From: Bradyrhizobium sp. AT1
Lineage (GTDB): Bacteria > Pseudomonadota > Alphaproteobacteria > Rhizobiales > Xanthobacteraceae
Direction of reading: 5' to 3'
NCBI RefSeq assembly: GCF_001590795.1
Contig: NZ_JXDL01000001.1
Span: forward strand, 167,911-231,910
DNA: 64,000 nt
The notes beneath the pieces were generated by a model. That model was not told where the DNA came from, searched no databases, and saw nothing but the letters and a program-made list of their open reading frames with translations. Position numbers and translations under genes: made by a program. Positions 33,190-41,078 of this stretch are shown here, one piece after another. Position 1 is the stretch's first letter. Each line of letters begins with the position of its first letter.

Positions 33190-33630
33190 ATGGATACCGA
33201 ACGACGAATTGAACACCTGGAAGGGGCGCTAGGGGCCAGCTTGCCTGCGGCCTATCGTGCTTTCCTGGAGTCGCATAGGGAAGACCCATCTCGCCCGGTT
33301 CAGGTCGTTTCGACCAATCCGGACTATTGGGATGTCGACCAATTCTTCGAAATCGGCGATGGGGACAGCTACCTTCAGATCGATCATTGTTATGAGCTGG
33401 TCGGGGACGTGCTTCCCGAAGGGATGTTGCCGTTTGCCGAGGACGGGGGTGGCAACTTCTATCTTCTGGATTGCCGCGACGTACCGGGTACCGGTGCCGT
33501 CTATTGGTGGGATCACGAACAGGAGCTCGGTGAGGATCGCGTGGAGTTGGTGGCGGCGAGCTTCCCGGAGTTTCTCGCGGTTCTGGTCCCCGATCCCGAC
33601 GAGCTTCCGGGTGACGAAGACAAGCAATAG
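33190..33630 (+). CDS. SMI1/KNR4 (SUKH) family protein
   Basis: A 146-residue protein of the SUKH-1 fold: EHLEGALGASLPAAYRAFLE at the N-terminus, VDQFFEIGDG, then MLPFAEDGGGNFYLLDCRD and VYWWDHE, the usual glycine-rich centre. The protein is strongly acidic. In bacteria many SUKH proteins are immunity factors against nuclease or other polymorphic toxins, often as orphans. No toxin gene lies beside it, but PIN modules flank it on both sides. Confidence 0.85.
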   Translation: MDTERRIEHLEGALGASLPAAYRAFLESHREDPSRPVQVVSTNPDYWDVDQFFEIGDGDSYLQIDHCYELVGDVLPEGMLPFAEDGGGNFYLLDCRDVPGTGAVYWWDHEQELGEDRVELVAASFPEFLAVLVPDPDELPGDEDKQ

Positions 33631-33695
33631 GAGGGGGGTGGGGCGCTGGGATAGGGTGAGCGGCAAACGAGGCCGTTCCTCTAACTTGCGGTGAC

Positions 33696-33715
33696 TTACA
33701 TATGGATGTATGTAA
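33696..33715. promoter_or_regulatory. TTACATA-N6-TATGTAA palindrome (candidate antitoxin operator)
   Basis: Perfect 7-base arms with a 6-base spacer end 5 bases before the ATG of the antitoxin-like gene at 33721. Antitoxins commonly repress their own promoter from such a site. The TATA-rich core may also overlap the promoter. Confidence 0.5.
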
Positions 33716-33720
33716 CCTGC

Positions 33721-34026
33721 ATGGCCTACATCGGCATCCGCGATCTCCAGAAAATCTCCGGCGAAGCCATCGGAGCCCTGCCGGGCCCGACGCCGGTGAA
33801 GTCGGGCGAGCGGACGGTGGGGCTGCTCATTCCGCTCAAGGCGGCCGATCCGGATCGTCTTGCGGCGGTCCTGCGGCGCGCTGAGGCGTTGGGCAGGGGA
33901 CGTGATGCGAAGGCGGACGATGCGGCGCTGGCTGGATTCGGCGAAGTCGATCCGGTCGATTGGTCGCCCGCAGCGGTGAAGGCCCTGACCGGCAAGCCTG
34001 GCAAGCGGCGCAAGCCGAAGCCGTGA
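33721..34026 (+). CDS. antitoxin-like protein (Phd/YefM-related)
   Basis: A 101-residue protein starting MAYIGIRDLQKISGEAIGAL, with PVKSGERTVGLLIPLKAADP, the layout of antitoxins with an N-terminal DNA-binding part, and a lysine/arginine-rich tail (GKPGKRRKPKP). The ATG at 33721 lies just after the operator palindrome; an upstream in-frame start would read through it. Its TGA overlaps the GTG of the PIN protein, as expected for a toxin-antitoxin pair. Confidence 0.75.
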   Translation: MAYIGIRDLQKISGEAIGALPGPTPVKSGERTVGLLIPLKAADPDRLAAVLRRAEALGRGRDAKADDAALAGFGEVDPVDWSPAAVKALTGKPGKRRKPKP

Positions 34027-34463
34027 GAGCGCCGTCGACAACCCTTGTCGTTGACGCGGCCATCCTGATCGCCGCGGTGCGGGGCCGCAGCTCCGGCGCC
34101 ATGCTTCGAGCGGCTGAAGGCACTATCCTTGTCACGACGGACCGTGTGGTTCAGGAAGCACGCCGGCGGATCGAGCTGGGTTTGAAACGGCCGGAACTGC
34201 TCGCCGTGCTCGACGATCTCGCGGAATTGCTGACGGTTGTCCCCGTCGTCGCGCTGGAGCCCTTTCTCGGCCGTTGCGAAGAGACCCTTCGCGATGCGGT
34301 GCCGAGCCGCAATGGGTCGTTACGCGATGCTCACGTGCTGGCTTTGGCTTGGAGTGTGGATGCCGACGTCTGGACAACCCACCGCGACTTTGCGGGAACG
34401 GGAGTCGCGACGTGGTCGACGCCCAACCTCATGCGGGCACTTGCGGAAGCTGATCCGCAATAG
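34023..34463 (+). CDS. PIN-domain protein, putative toxin
   Basis: A 146-residue PIN-domain protein. The acidic residues are in LVVDAAILIAAVRG (D11), VVQEARRRIE and SLRDAHVLALAW, with VWTTHRDF near the end. It starts at GTG 34023 inside the antitoxin stop (GTGA). The expected action is metal-dependent RNA cleavage, countered by the upstream antitoxin. Confidence 0.82.
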   Translation: MRAPSTTLVVDAAILIAAVRGRSSGAMLRAAEGTILVTTDRVVQEARRRIELGLKRPELLAVLDDLAELLTVVPVVALEPFLGRCEETLRDAVPSRNGSLRDAHVLALAWSVDADVWTTHRDFAGTGVATWSTPNLMRALAEADPQ

Positions 34464-34565
34464 AAGCCTCCAGTTCATCGCGCAGCCCACCGGCGGAAAC
34501 GCGGGATCTCCGCCGCGGCGCCCCGTGGTACGAGGCTGAGAGTATTTGTCCCGGAGCTACCCCTG

Positions 34566-35813
34566 ATGTCCGTCCCGCCCACCCAGCCAACTGCGTCCGA
34601 ATCCGATCCCGAAACCCTCGGCTGGATGCGCGGTTTCCCGCCATCCCCCGACCGCCTCATCACCTTCCAGGACGGCTCCTTCCGCAACTTCCCCGAACTG
34701 CGCTGGGCCTGGAGCAACATCCGCCAGCTGGTGCCGACCGTGAATGTCTGGCGCGGCGTAGGGCCGGCATCACCTCTGCCGCGGGCGGAGCAGGACATCG
34801 GCGCGGTCGCCTCGACCACGATGGATGGCCGGCCCATGACCTTCGCAAAGATGCTGGAGGAGACCTACACCGACGGCATCGCGGTGCTGCATCGGGGCAA
34901 GCTGATCTACGAGCGCTATTTCGGCGCGTTGAAGCCGCACAAGCCGCATATCGGGATGTCCGTCACGAAGTCGTTCACCGGTGTGCTCGCAGGGATTCTG
35001 GTTGCCGAGGGCAAGATGGATCCGCAGGCGCCGGTCACCGACTATGTGCCGGAGCTGAAGGCGAGCGCGTTCGGCGATGCGCGGGTGCACGAGGTCATGG
35101 ATATGACCACGGCGCTCGCCTACACCGAGGTTTACACCGACAAGAATTCGGATGTCTGGGGCCTGCGGCGCGCCAACGGCATGGCGCCGATCCCGCCGGA
35201 TTATGACGGCCCGACCAACATCTTCGATTTCCTCATTGCGCAGAAGAAGCAGGGCGAGCACGGCAAGGTGTTTGCCTACAAGACCGTCAACACCGACGTC
35301 CTGGCGTGGATCTGCCGGCGCGTCAGCGGGCTGACGCTGGCGGAGCTCTTGTCCGAGCGGATCTGGCAGCCGATGGGTGCCGAGGAGGACGCGCATTATC
35401 ACGTCGACTGCATCGGCACCGAGAGCGGCGGCGGCGGTCTCTCCACGAGCTTGCGCGATCTCGCCCGCTTCGGCGAGACCATGCGCAACCACGGCCGCTT
35501 CAACGGCCGCCAGATCGTGCCGTCTCAAGTCGTCGAGGACATCGCGCGCGGCGGCGACCCCGAAAAATTCAAGCCGGCCGGCTACACCACGCTGCCCGGC
35601 GCGTCCTATCGCAATCAATGGTGGGTCACGCACAATTCGCACGGCGCCACCATGGCGCGCGGCGTCTACGGCCAGGGCATCTATGTCGACCCCAAAGCCG
35701 AGATGGTGATCGCGCGCTACGCCTCGCATCCCGTCGCGGGCAACGCCGCTAACGATCCCGTGACGCTACCGGCCTACATGGCGCTGGCCAAGGCGCTGAT
35801 GGCGGGCGGGTGA
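34566..35813 (+). CDS. serine hydrolase, beta-lactamase/6-aminohexanoate-dimer hydrolase family
   Basis: A 415-residue hydrolase of the penicillin-recognising fold. The nucleophile motif SxxK is in IGMSVTKSFTGVLAG (around residues 136-150), and MTTALAYTEVYTD and GGGGLSTSLRDLARFGE are typical of the NylB-like subgroup (6-aminohexanoate-dimer hydrolase and related esterases). No signal peptide is visible, so it is probably cytosolic. It is monocistronic, followed by a large inverted repeat. Confidence 0.88.
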   Translation: MSVPPTQPTASESDPETLGWMRGFPPSPDRLITFQDGSFRNFPELRWAWSNIRQLVPTVNVWRGVGPASPLPRAEQDIGAVASTTMDGRPMTFAKMLEETYTDGIAVLHRGKLIYERYFGALKPHKPHIGMSVTKSFTGVLAGILVAEGKMDPQAPVTDYVPELKASAFGDARVHEVMDMTTALAYTEVYTDKNSDVWGLRRANGMAPIPPDYDGPTNIFDFLIAQKKQGEHGKVFAYKTVNTDVLAWICRRVSGLTLAELLSERIWQPMGAEEDAHYHVDCIGTESGGGGLSTSLRDLARFGETMRNHGRFNGRQIVPSQVVEDIARGGDPEKFKPAGYTTLPGASYRNQWWVTHNSHGATMARGVYGQGIYVDPKAEMVIARYASHPVAGNAANDPVTLPAYMALAKALMAGG

Positions 35814-35828
35814 GGGCGCGGGCCTCTT

Positions 35829-35935
35829 CGTAGCCTGGATGAAGCGAAAGCGTAATCCGGGACTGACCAACTGCATTTGCGCGATTGCCCGTGCAGAACG
35901 AACCCCGGATTGCGCTGCGCTCCATCCGGGCTACG
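35829..35935. repeat. dispersed inverted repeat (REP-like)
   Basis: CGTAGCCTGGATGAAGCG (from 35829) pairs imperfectly with the mirrored copy ending CTCCATCCGGGCTACG at 35935, with inner arms AATCCGGG and CCCGGATT. The motif is a familiar intergenic repeat in Bradyrhizobium-type genomes. It lies between convergent genes and may help end transcription. Confidence 0.6.
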
Positions 35936-35980
35936 AGGTCAGCCAAAGCCGCAACCTCCGTCGATCACGTCCGTCACCCG

Positions 35981-36340
35981 CTAAGCGGCGCCATCATGCG
36001 CCTCTTGCCAATGCGGATAGGTGACGTAGGCGGTCACGGCGCCTTGCTCGTGTGAGCGGATCGTGACGGTCTCGCCCTTCGGCATGTAAACGATCTCGCC
36101 GGGACCTGCGGTGACGGTCGTGCCTGCGCTGGTGACCGAGAGCTTTCCTTCCAGCACGAGCATGACGTCGTCGACGCCGAGCTTCTCGTCCAGGCTCTGG
36201 TTCGGCGCGTAGCGGCCGAAGCCGATGGTGATGGGGCCACCGTGACGCTGGTCGATCACGTTGGCGGCGAAGATGTCACTGTTCTGTCCCGGCGAGCGTT
36301 CGAACGATGCGTCGGCGATGGCGAATTTGCGAACTTTCAT
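35981..36340 (-). CDS. cupin-domain protein, EutQ-like
   Basis: A 119-residue single-cupin protein: VIDQRHGGPITIGFGRYAPNQ, then DDVMLVLEGKLSVTSAGTTV, AGPGEIVYMPKGETVTIRSH. The metal-binding histidines of motif 1 are mostly absent, as in EutQ-type cupins, while the PKGE motif and a single late histidine remain. The ATG follows GGAAGG. It is divergent from the SRPBCC-ArsR operon, and the ArsR-type palindrome lies in the shared gap. The ligand is unknown. Confidence 0.8.
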   Translation of the reverse strand: MKVRKFAIADASFERSPGQNSDIFAANVIDQRHGGPITIGFGRYAPNQSLDEKLGVDDVMLVLEGKLSVTSAGTTVTAGPGEIVYMPKGETVTIRSHEQGAVTAYVTYPHWQEAHDGAA

Positions 36341-36442
36341 GAAAAGCCTTCCGTCTGGTCCATGGCGGGCGAGGACGGATAGACGCTCCAGCGCGTGTAT
36401 TGTTCACGCGGCCTGCGGGGCGGTTTGACGCAGCAACCAGCT

Positions 36443-36468
36443 CTAATATAAGAATTGACTTATATTAG
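36443..36468. promoter_or_regulatory. CTAATATAAG-N6-CTTATATTAG palindrome (ArsR operator)
   Basis: Perfect 10-base arms with a 6-base spacer, 47 bases before the start of the SRPBCC gene whose operon encodes an ArsR regulator. ArsR/SmtB proteins bind AT-rich palindromes of this shape over their own promoter. The identity of the binder is an inference, though a strong one. Confidence 0.7.
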
Positions 36469-36514
36469 CAGAGAGCGATATTCCTGATCGAACGAAACGA
36501 CCGGGAGGAACGCC

Positions 36515-37177
36515 ATGCAGTTCGATGTCGCCAGAGTTCTGGGCCTTGTGACGCGTTCGGTGACGAACTTCGAGAAGGACGGCAAACCTGCAAGCACGGT
36601 GACCCTGACGCGGCTTTACGACACCAGCGTCGACGATCTCTGGGACGCCGTGACCAGCAAGGAGCGCATCCCGCGCTGGTTCGCGGCGATCGAGGGGGAT
36701 CTCCAGCTCGGCGGACGATACCAGGTCAAGGGCAATGCGGGCGGCACCATCACGGCCTGTTCGCCGCCGACGCATTTTGCGGCGACGTGGGAATTCGGCG
36801 GCGCGGTGAGCTGGATCGACGTCAAGCTGGCGGTAGAACGAAGCCAGGCGCGTTTGACGCTCGAGCACACCGCGATCATCGAGGATCATTGGAATCAGTT
36901 CGGCCCGGGTGCGGTGGGGATCGGCTGGGATCTCGCCCTTGCGGGGCTGGAGCGATATGTTGCGACCGGCGCATCGGTCGACCACGAGACGGCCGAAGCG
37001 TGGATGGGCTCCCCGGAGGGCAAGGACTTCATGACGACCAGCGGCGGGTTTTGGCGTGCGGCGCATGTCGCAAGCGGCGTCGATCCTGACGAGGCGAAGC
37101 TGCGCTCGGACCGCACCATCGCGTTCTATCGCGGCGAGATGCCGCCCGACGTCGCTCATCCCGGCACGGGAAGCTGA
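36515..37177 (+). CDS. SRPBCC/AHSA1-domain protein
   Basis: A 220-residue START-like protein: VTLTRLYDTSVDDLWDAVTS, IPRWFAAIEGDLQLGGRYQV and the GW-containing C-terminal helix (VGIGWDLALAGLERY) fit the activator-of-Hsp90-ATPase-1 homologue family, which binds hydrophobic ligands. Such proteins very often form an operon with an ArsR regulator; here the ArsR gene overlaps by one base (TGATG). The ATG follows GGGAGGA. Its role is unknown. Confidence 0.85.
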   Translation: MQFDVARVLGLVTRSVTNFEKDGKPASTVTLTRLYDTSVDDLWDAVTSKERIPRWFAAIEGDLQLGGRYQVKGNAGGTITACSPPTHFAATWEFGGAVSWIDVKLAVERSQARLTLEHTAIIEDHWNQFGPGAVGIGWDLALAGLERYVATGASVDHETAEAWMGSPEGKDFMTTSGGFWRAAHVASGVDPDEAKLRSDRTIAFYRGEMPPDVAHPGTGS

Positions 37178-37539
37178 TGCAAATCTTCGAGGTCCTTGCC
37201 GATCCCGTGCGCCGCCGCATCCTCGAACTGCTGGCGCGTGGCGAAATGGCGTCCGGCGAGGTCGTCGAATTGATCGGCGCCGAGTTCGGGATCACCCAGG
37301 CGGCGGTCTCGCAGCATCTCAAGGTGTTGCGCGAGAGCGGCTTTGCCAACGTCCGGGCCGAGGCGCAAAGGCGCCTCTATTCGGTCGATGTCGCAGGACT
37401 TCGCGCGGTGGATGACTGGGTCGGTCAGTTCCGGAATTTCTGGGAGCCGAAGCTGGACGCGCTGGCGACCGAGATCGCACGCGGTAAACGCGAGCGCCGC
37501 AACGCGCCGGTCACCAAGCGGAGCGGGAAGAGGGCGTGA
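37177..37539 (+). CDS. ArsR family transcriptional regulator
   Basis: A 120-residue winged-helix protein: IFEVLADPVRRRILELLARG, VELIGAEFGITQAAVSQHLK, VLRESGFANVRAEAQRRLYSV. There are no cysteine metal sites, so it belongs to the metal-independent ArsR group that pairs with SRPBCC proteins. It most likely represses its own operon at the palindrome at 36443-36468. A basic tail (RKRERRNAPVTKRSGKRA-like) ends the protein. Confidence 0.9.
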   Translation: MQIFEVLADPVRRRILELLARGEMASGEVVELIGAEFGITQAAVSQHLKVLRESGFANVRAEAQRRLYSVDVAGLRAVDDWVGQFRNFWEPKLDALATEIARGKRERRNAPVTKRSGKRA

Positions 37540-37548
37540 GTGCGATGC

Positions 37549-37602
37549 GTAGGGTGGATTGGCTGTCGGCTGCGCGCAGCGCAGTCGGGGGTCGATCCAC
37601 CA
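37549..37602. repeat. REP-like inverted repeat
   Basis: GGTGGAT (37553-37559) and ATCCACC (37595-37601) flank a GC-rich centre, preceded by GCGTAG. It resembles the dispersed GTAGGGTGGATT-type repeats of Bradyrhizobium and separates two convergent operons. Confidence 0.5.
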
Positions 37603-37668
37603 TTTCCTCATCGCGTCGTGCGGCTAGATGGCTTTGCAAATCCTCCCTTCGAGCGGCGTTTCCAAGCT

Positions 37669-37905
37669 TCAAGCCCGGAGCCAGCGCTGAAGGTCGTCCG
37701 TCTTTGGCAGGCCACCGGCATGGACGACCTTGCCGTCGATGACGATGCCCGGCGTCGAGATGACGCCGAATTTGGCGATCGCCTCGTAGTCGGTGATCTT
37801 CTCCACGGTCACGTCAACGCCGAGCTTTGCCGCTTCGGCCTTGACCATCTCCTCGGTCGTCTTGCAGCGGGCGCAGCCCGGGCCCAGTACCTTGATGTCT
37901 CTCAT
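37669..37905 (-). CDS. thioredoxin-fold small protein (TM0996/MTH895 family)
   Basis: A 78-residue redox protein starting MRDIKVLGPGCARCKTTEEM, with the active-site CxxC at C11-C14 and the cis-proline region STPGIVIDGK. These mini-thioredoxins are commonly encoded beside permeases with a CSC motif and beside ArsR regulators. It starts 11 bases after the permease stop, so it is the second gene of that operon. It probably hands thiols, or keeps the permease cysteines reduced (inference). Confidence 0.88.
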   Translation of the reverse strand: MRDIKVLGPGCARCKTTEEMVKAEAAKLGVDVTVEKITDYEAIAKFGVISTPGIVIDGKVVHAGGLPKTDDLQRWLRA

Positions 37906-37916
37906 GACGTGTCCTT

Positions 37917-38963
37917 TCACGAAAACAGGGCGTTGAAAAGGAAGCCGACCGCAAGGATTCCGCAAGCGACCACGGTGACGAAGACCGCGATCAGCTTTAG
38001 GCTCAGCACCTTGCGCAGGATGATCATTTCGGGAAGCGACAGCGCGATCACCGACATCATGAAGGCGAGTACGGTACCGAGCGCCATACCTTTGCCCAAC
38101 AGGGCCTCGACCACCGGGATGATGCCTGCTGCATTGGAATACATCGGGATGCCGAGGGCGACTGCGGCCGGCACGGACCACCACGCGTCGGCGCCCATGA
38201 TCCGCGACAGCAACTCGGCAGGTACGTAGCCGTGGATGAAGGCCCCGGCTGCGATCCCGGCGATGATCCAGTACCAGACTTTGCCGACAATCTCCTTGAC
38301 GGCGTTCCAGCCGGCCTCGAACCGATCGACCCAGCTCATCTGGTCGGGCTGGAGATCGATATCTCCCGCGCGGACATTGCGAACCCATTCCTCCAACCAG
38401 CCTTCGAGATGCAGGCGACCTATGACCCAGCCCGAAACGACGGCAACGGCAAGTCCGAAGGCCAGATAGGTGAGGGCAACGCGCCACCCGACGAGTGCGA
38501 ACAGCAGTCCGAGTGCGACCTCGTTGATCATGGGAGCGGCAATGAGGAAGGAGAAGGTCACGCCCAGCGGAACACCTGCCGAGACGAAACCGACGAACAG
38601 CGGCACCGCCGAGCAGGAACAGAACGGCGTGAAGACGCCGAGGCCGGCCGCTGCGATGTTACCCAACCCTTCGCGCTTGCCCGCCAACATCGCGCGCGTG
38701 TGCTCCGGCGAAAAGAAGGTTCGCACGATCCCCATGGCAAAGACCACGAGGGCCAGCAGCATCAGCACCTTGGGTGTGTCGTAGAGGAAGAACTCGATCG
38801 AGGAGGCGAGCGCGCTGCCCTGGGGGATCGGCATTCGCGCGACCGCCGATCGCGAAAAATCCTCGAGTTGTCGGTAAATTGCGAACCATGCGACGATCGC
38901 GACTGCGATGCCGCCGATCCATGCAACGGGAGAACGCCTGAATCCGAGTGCCTGGGTGGTCAT
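37917..38963 (-). CDS. permease of the DUF318/ArsP (YraQ) family
   Basis: A 348-residue inner-membrane protein with about eight hydrophobic segments. The family signature TPFCSCSAVPLFVGF carries the CSC pair implicated in metalloid or metal thiolate handling, followed by APMINEVALGLLF. The second half repeats the fold (GIPMYSNAAGIIPVVEALL). The ATG at 38963 (MTTQALGF) was chosen over longer readings that have no membrane or start signals. With the thioredoxin-like gene downstream it looks like an export system for a thiol-reactive metalloid or metal; substrate not shown. Confidence 0.88.
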   Translation of the reverse strand: MTTQALGFRRSPVAWIGGIAVAIVAWFAIYRQLEDFSRSAVARMPIPQGSALASSIEFFLYDTPKVLMLLALVVFAMGIVRTFFSPEHTRAMLAGKREGLGNIAAAGLGVFTPFCSCSAVPLFVGFVSAGVPLGVTFSFLIAAPMINEVALGLLFALVGWRVALTYLAFGLAVAVVSGWVIGRLHLEGWLEEWVRNVRAGDIDLQPDQMSWVDRFEAGWNAVKEIVGKVWYWIIAGIAAGAFIHGYVPAELLSRIMGADAWWSVPAAVALGIPMYSNAAGIIPVVEALLGKGMALGTVLAFMMSVIALSLPEMIILRKVLSLKLIAVFVTVVACGILAVGFLFNALFS

Positions 38964-39111
38964 GTCACGCGACCTTGCGCTTGATCGAACATGGCAATCC
39001 GGACGAGGCCAAGCGCGTCGCGCCGCGTCTGGCAACTCTGGCGACGCGTCTGGCTTGTTGCTTGTGCGGGCAAACCATGGAAAGTGGTTACGCGCCGACC
39101 GGCATGCGTGC

Positions 39112-39127
39112 ATTGACCTTTGTCAAT
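39112..39127. promoter_or_regulatory. ATTGAC-CTTT-GTCAAT inverted repeat
   Basis: Perfect 6-base arms, about 150 bases upstream of the permease start in the gap between permease and deformylase-like genes (38964-39238). It may be an operator for the permease operon. No other feature was seen in this gap. Confidence 0.3.
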
Positions 39128-39238
39128 TCACCGGGCCTCAATCGGCCGCGACGTTTGCGAGGTCAGCGGCGGGTTCTTGGACCGGCGGTCAGCCCGTGCC
39201 CTGGCGATCGCGCCGCCCGGACCCGCCGCAAGCAAAGC

Positions 39239-39739
39239 TTACGCATTCCGCCCCATCTTCTCGTACTTCTTCACCAGCCGCTCCCGCTTCAGCCGCGACA
39301 GCCGCTGGATCCAGAACATTCCGTCGAGCTGGTCGATCTCGTGCTGATGGCACACTGCGCGCAAAGCTTCCGACTCCTCGGTTCGAATGCTGCCGTCGAG
39401 ATCCTGATAGCTGATCCGCACCCGCGCGTGCCGCTGCACCTCGTCGTTGACGCCGGGCATCGAGACGCTGCCCTCGCGGTGCATGATCATCTCGGGGGAG
39501 ACCCACTCAATGACCGGATTGACGTAGGTGAGGGGGCCGTCCTTCGCGTCCAGCTCGAGCACCACAACGCGCAAGGGCACCCCGACATGCGGCGCGGTGA
39601 TGCCGATCCCGGGCGCAGCGCGCATCGTCTCCAACAGATCCTGCGCGAGCTCGCGCAAGCCGTCGTCGAACGCAGTCACAGGGCGGGCCGGCAACGCCAG
39701 CCGGCGGTCGGGATAGCGGAGGATAAGGCGGATGGTCAT
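39239..39739 (-). CDS. peptide deformylase-like protein with altered metal site
   Basis: A 166-residue homologue of peptide deformylase, which removes the formyl group from new proteins using Fe2+ or Zn2+ held by one Cys and two His. Here the three motifs are changed: GIGITAPH51 (Q to H), EGS91VS (metal-binding Cys to Ser) and H133EIDQ137 (second metal His to Gln). Only H133 of the three normal ligands is left, with the catalytic E134. The overall length and the remaining fold are normal. It matches the deformylase-like group known in rhizobia. Catalysis as a deformylase is doubtful. It has its own AGGAG site. Confidence 0.85.
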   Translation of the reverse strand: MTIRLILRYPDRRLALPARPVTAFDDGLRELAQDLLETMRAAPGIGITAPHVGVPLRVVVLELDAKDGPLTYVNPVIEWVSPEMIMHREGSVSMPGVNDEVQRHARVRISYQDLDGSIRTEESEALRAVCHQHEIDQLDGMFWIQRLSRLKRERLVKKYEKMGRNA

Positions 39740-39788
39740 GGGAAGCTCCTACCACTCACGGATCATTGAAGCATCCCGCCTTGACTGC

Positions 39789-39806
39789 CTACCAACTGGA
39801 AGGTAG
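39789..39806. promoter_or_regulatory. TetR operator, copy 1
   Basis: CTACCAACTGGAAGGTAG stands 9 bases before the TetR start at 39816 and matches 15 of 18 bases with the element at 40455. The arms CTACC and GGTAG are complementary. Confidence 0.65.
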
Positions 39807-39815
39807 CTAATCTCC

Positions 39816-40400
39816 ATGAGCAACGTCTCCACCACCGCCGACGACATCCTGGCCTGTGCACGCACGCTGATCATCGCGGGCGGATATAACGGCTTCAGCT
39901 ACGCCGACATCGCCGACGTGGTCGGCATTCGCAAGCCGAGCATCCACCATCATTTCGCCAGCAAGGTCGATCTGGTGCGCACCCTGGTGTCGCGCTATCG
40001 CGAGGAGGCGCAGGCGGGATTGGCGGCCCTCGAGCGCAACATCCCGGACCCGCGCGACCAGCTCGAAAACTATGTGGCCTATTGGGAGGCGTGCATCACG
40101 GATGCAAGCGCTCCCTTCTGCGTCTGCGCGCTGCTCGCCAGCGAGCTTCCGATCCTCCCCGAGGAGGTGGCGCTGGAGGTCCGTGCCCATTTCCGTTCCC
40201 TGGCGTCGTGGCTGACCTCGGTGCTGGAGCGGGGCAAGCGGAAGGGACGGCTGCATCTGTCCAGCTCTGCGAAGGTCGAGGCTGAGGGATTTATGGCGAC
40301 CGTTCACGGCGCGATGCTGTCGGCCCGCGCCTATGGCGATCCCAGGATGTTCGGGACCATCACCCGGCCGCTGCTGGACCGGCTGTCCACCAGACACTGA
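39816..40400 (+). CDS. TetR family transcriptional regulator
   Basis: A 194-residue regulator. Helix-turn-helix: NGFSYADIADVVGIRKPSIHHHFASKVDLV (about residues 28-57, in pieces GFSYADIADVVGI and KPSIHHHFASKVDL). The C-terminal part is a ligand domain with CVCALLASELPILPEEV, as in the YxaF/LmrA-like group that senses small molecules. An 18-base palindrome lies just upstream, and the same element lies before the next gene at 40483, so TetR probably represses both. Confidence 0.9.
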   Translation: MSNVSTTADDILACARTLIIAGGYNGFSYADIADVVGIRKPSIHHHFASKVDLVRTLVSRYREEAQAGLAALERNIPDPRDQLENYVAYWEACITDASAPFCVCALLASELPILPEEVALEVRAHFRSLASWLTSVLERGKRKGRLHLSSSAKVEAEGFMATVHGAMLSARAYGDPRMFGTITRPLLDRLSTRH

Positions 40401-40454
40401 AGACAAGACGTGCCAGGGGCGCGAGGCCGCTCCGTGCTGACTTTCGCGCGTAAT

Positions 40455-40472
40455 CTACCAACTAGTAGGTAA
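40455..40472. promoter_or_regulatory. TetR operator, copy 2
   Basis: CTACCAACTAGTAGGTAA lies 10 bases before the start at 40483, sharing the CTACCAACT core and GGTA arm with the copy at 39789. Its recurrence at the same spacing supports joint regulation by the TetR protein. Confidence 0.65.
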
Positions 40473-40482
40473 GGAGAAGACA

Positions 40483-41061
40483 ATGAAAGCTCGTGAGATG
40501 ACTCCGGACATTGCCGACCATGCGCAATGGCTGAAGCAGTATTATTTCCTTCGCGCCGCGTTTTCGGTCGCCTGGGTCATTGCGGCCTTTGCGATCGCGC
40601 CGTCGTCGGCGGTGGTCTCTGCAACGCTGCTGGTCGCGTATCCCGCGTGGGACGCCGCGGCCAATTATCTCGACGCGCTCTGCAGCGGCGGGTTGAACCG
40701 AAACCGCACGCAGGGCCTGAACGTGCTGGTTAGCCTCACGACTACACTCGCGGTCGTGCTGGCCTTGCAGGTCAGCATGAATTGGGTGCTCGGGATTTTC
40801 GGCGCCTGGGCGATCCTGTCCGGATTGCTCCAGCTTGGTACGGCCGTGCGGCGCTGGAAGCGCTTCGGCGCGCAATGGGCCATGGTGCTCAGCGGCGGGC
40901 AGTCAGCGCTCGCCGGCGGCTTCTTCATCTTTCAGGCCACCATGCCAGCAATCCCGTCGATCGCGAACGTCGCGGGCTATGCCGCGGTCGGCGCGCTCTA
41001 CTTTCTGGTCTCGGCGGTCTGGCTCACGATCAGCACGTGGCGCCGTGGCGCAGCCCTCTGA
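40483..41061 (+). CDS. DUF308/HdeD-like membrane protein
   Basis: A 192-residue protein with about six transmembrane segments (AAFSVAWVIAAFAIAPSSA, VLVSLTTTLAVVLALQV, WVLGIFGAWAILSGLLQL, LAGGFFIFQ, AAVGALYFLVSAVWLTI). The repeated short loops and the RRWKRFGAQW linker fit the DUF308 group. Function is unknown. The ATG follows AAGGAGAA. TetR control through the operator at 40455 suggests an inducible role, perhaps in envelope stress or efflux support (inference). Confidence 0.8.
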   Translation: MKAREMTPDIADHAQWLKQYYFLRAAFSVAWVIAAFAIAPSSAVVSATLLVAYPAWDAAANYLDALCSGGLNRNRTQGLNVLVSLTTTLAVVLALQVSMNWVLGIFGAWAILSGLLQLGTAVRRWKRFGAQWAMVLSGGQSALAGGFFIFQATMPAIPSIANVAGYAAVGALYFLVSAVWLTISTWRRGAAL

Positions 41062-41078
41062 GGTTTTATTGCGGACGT

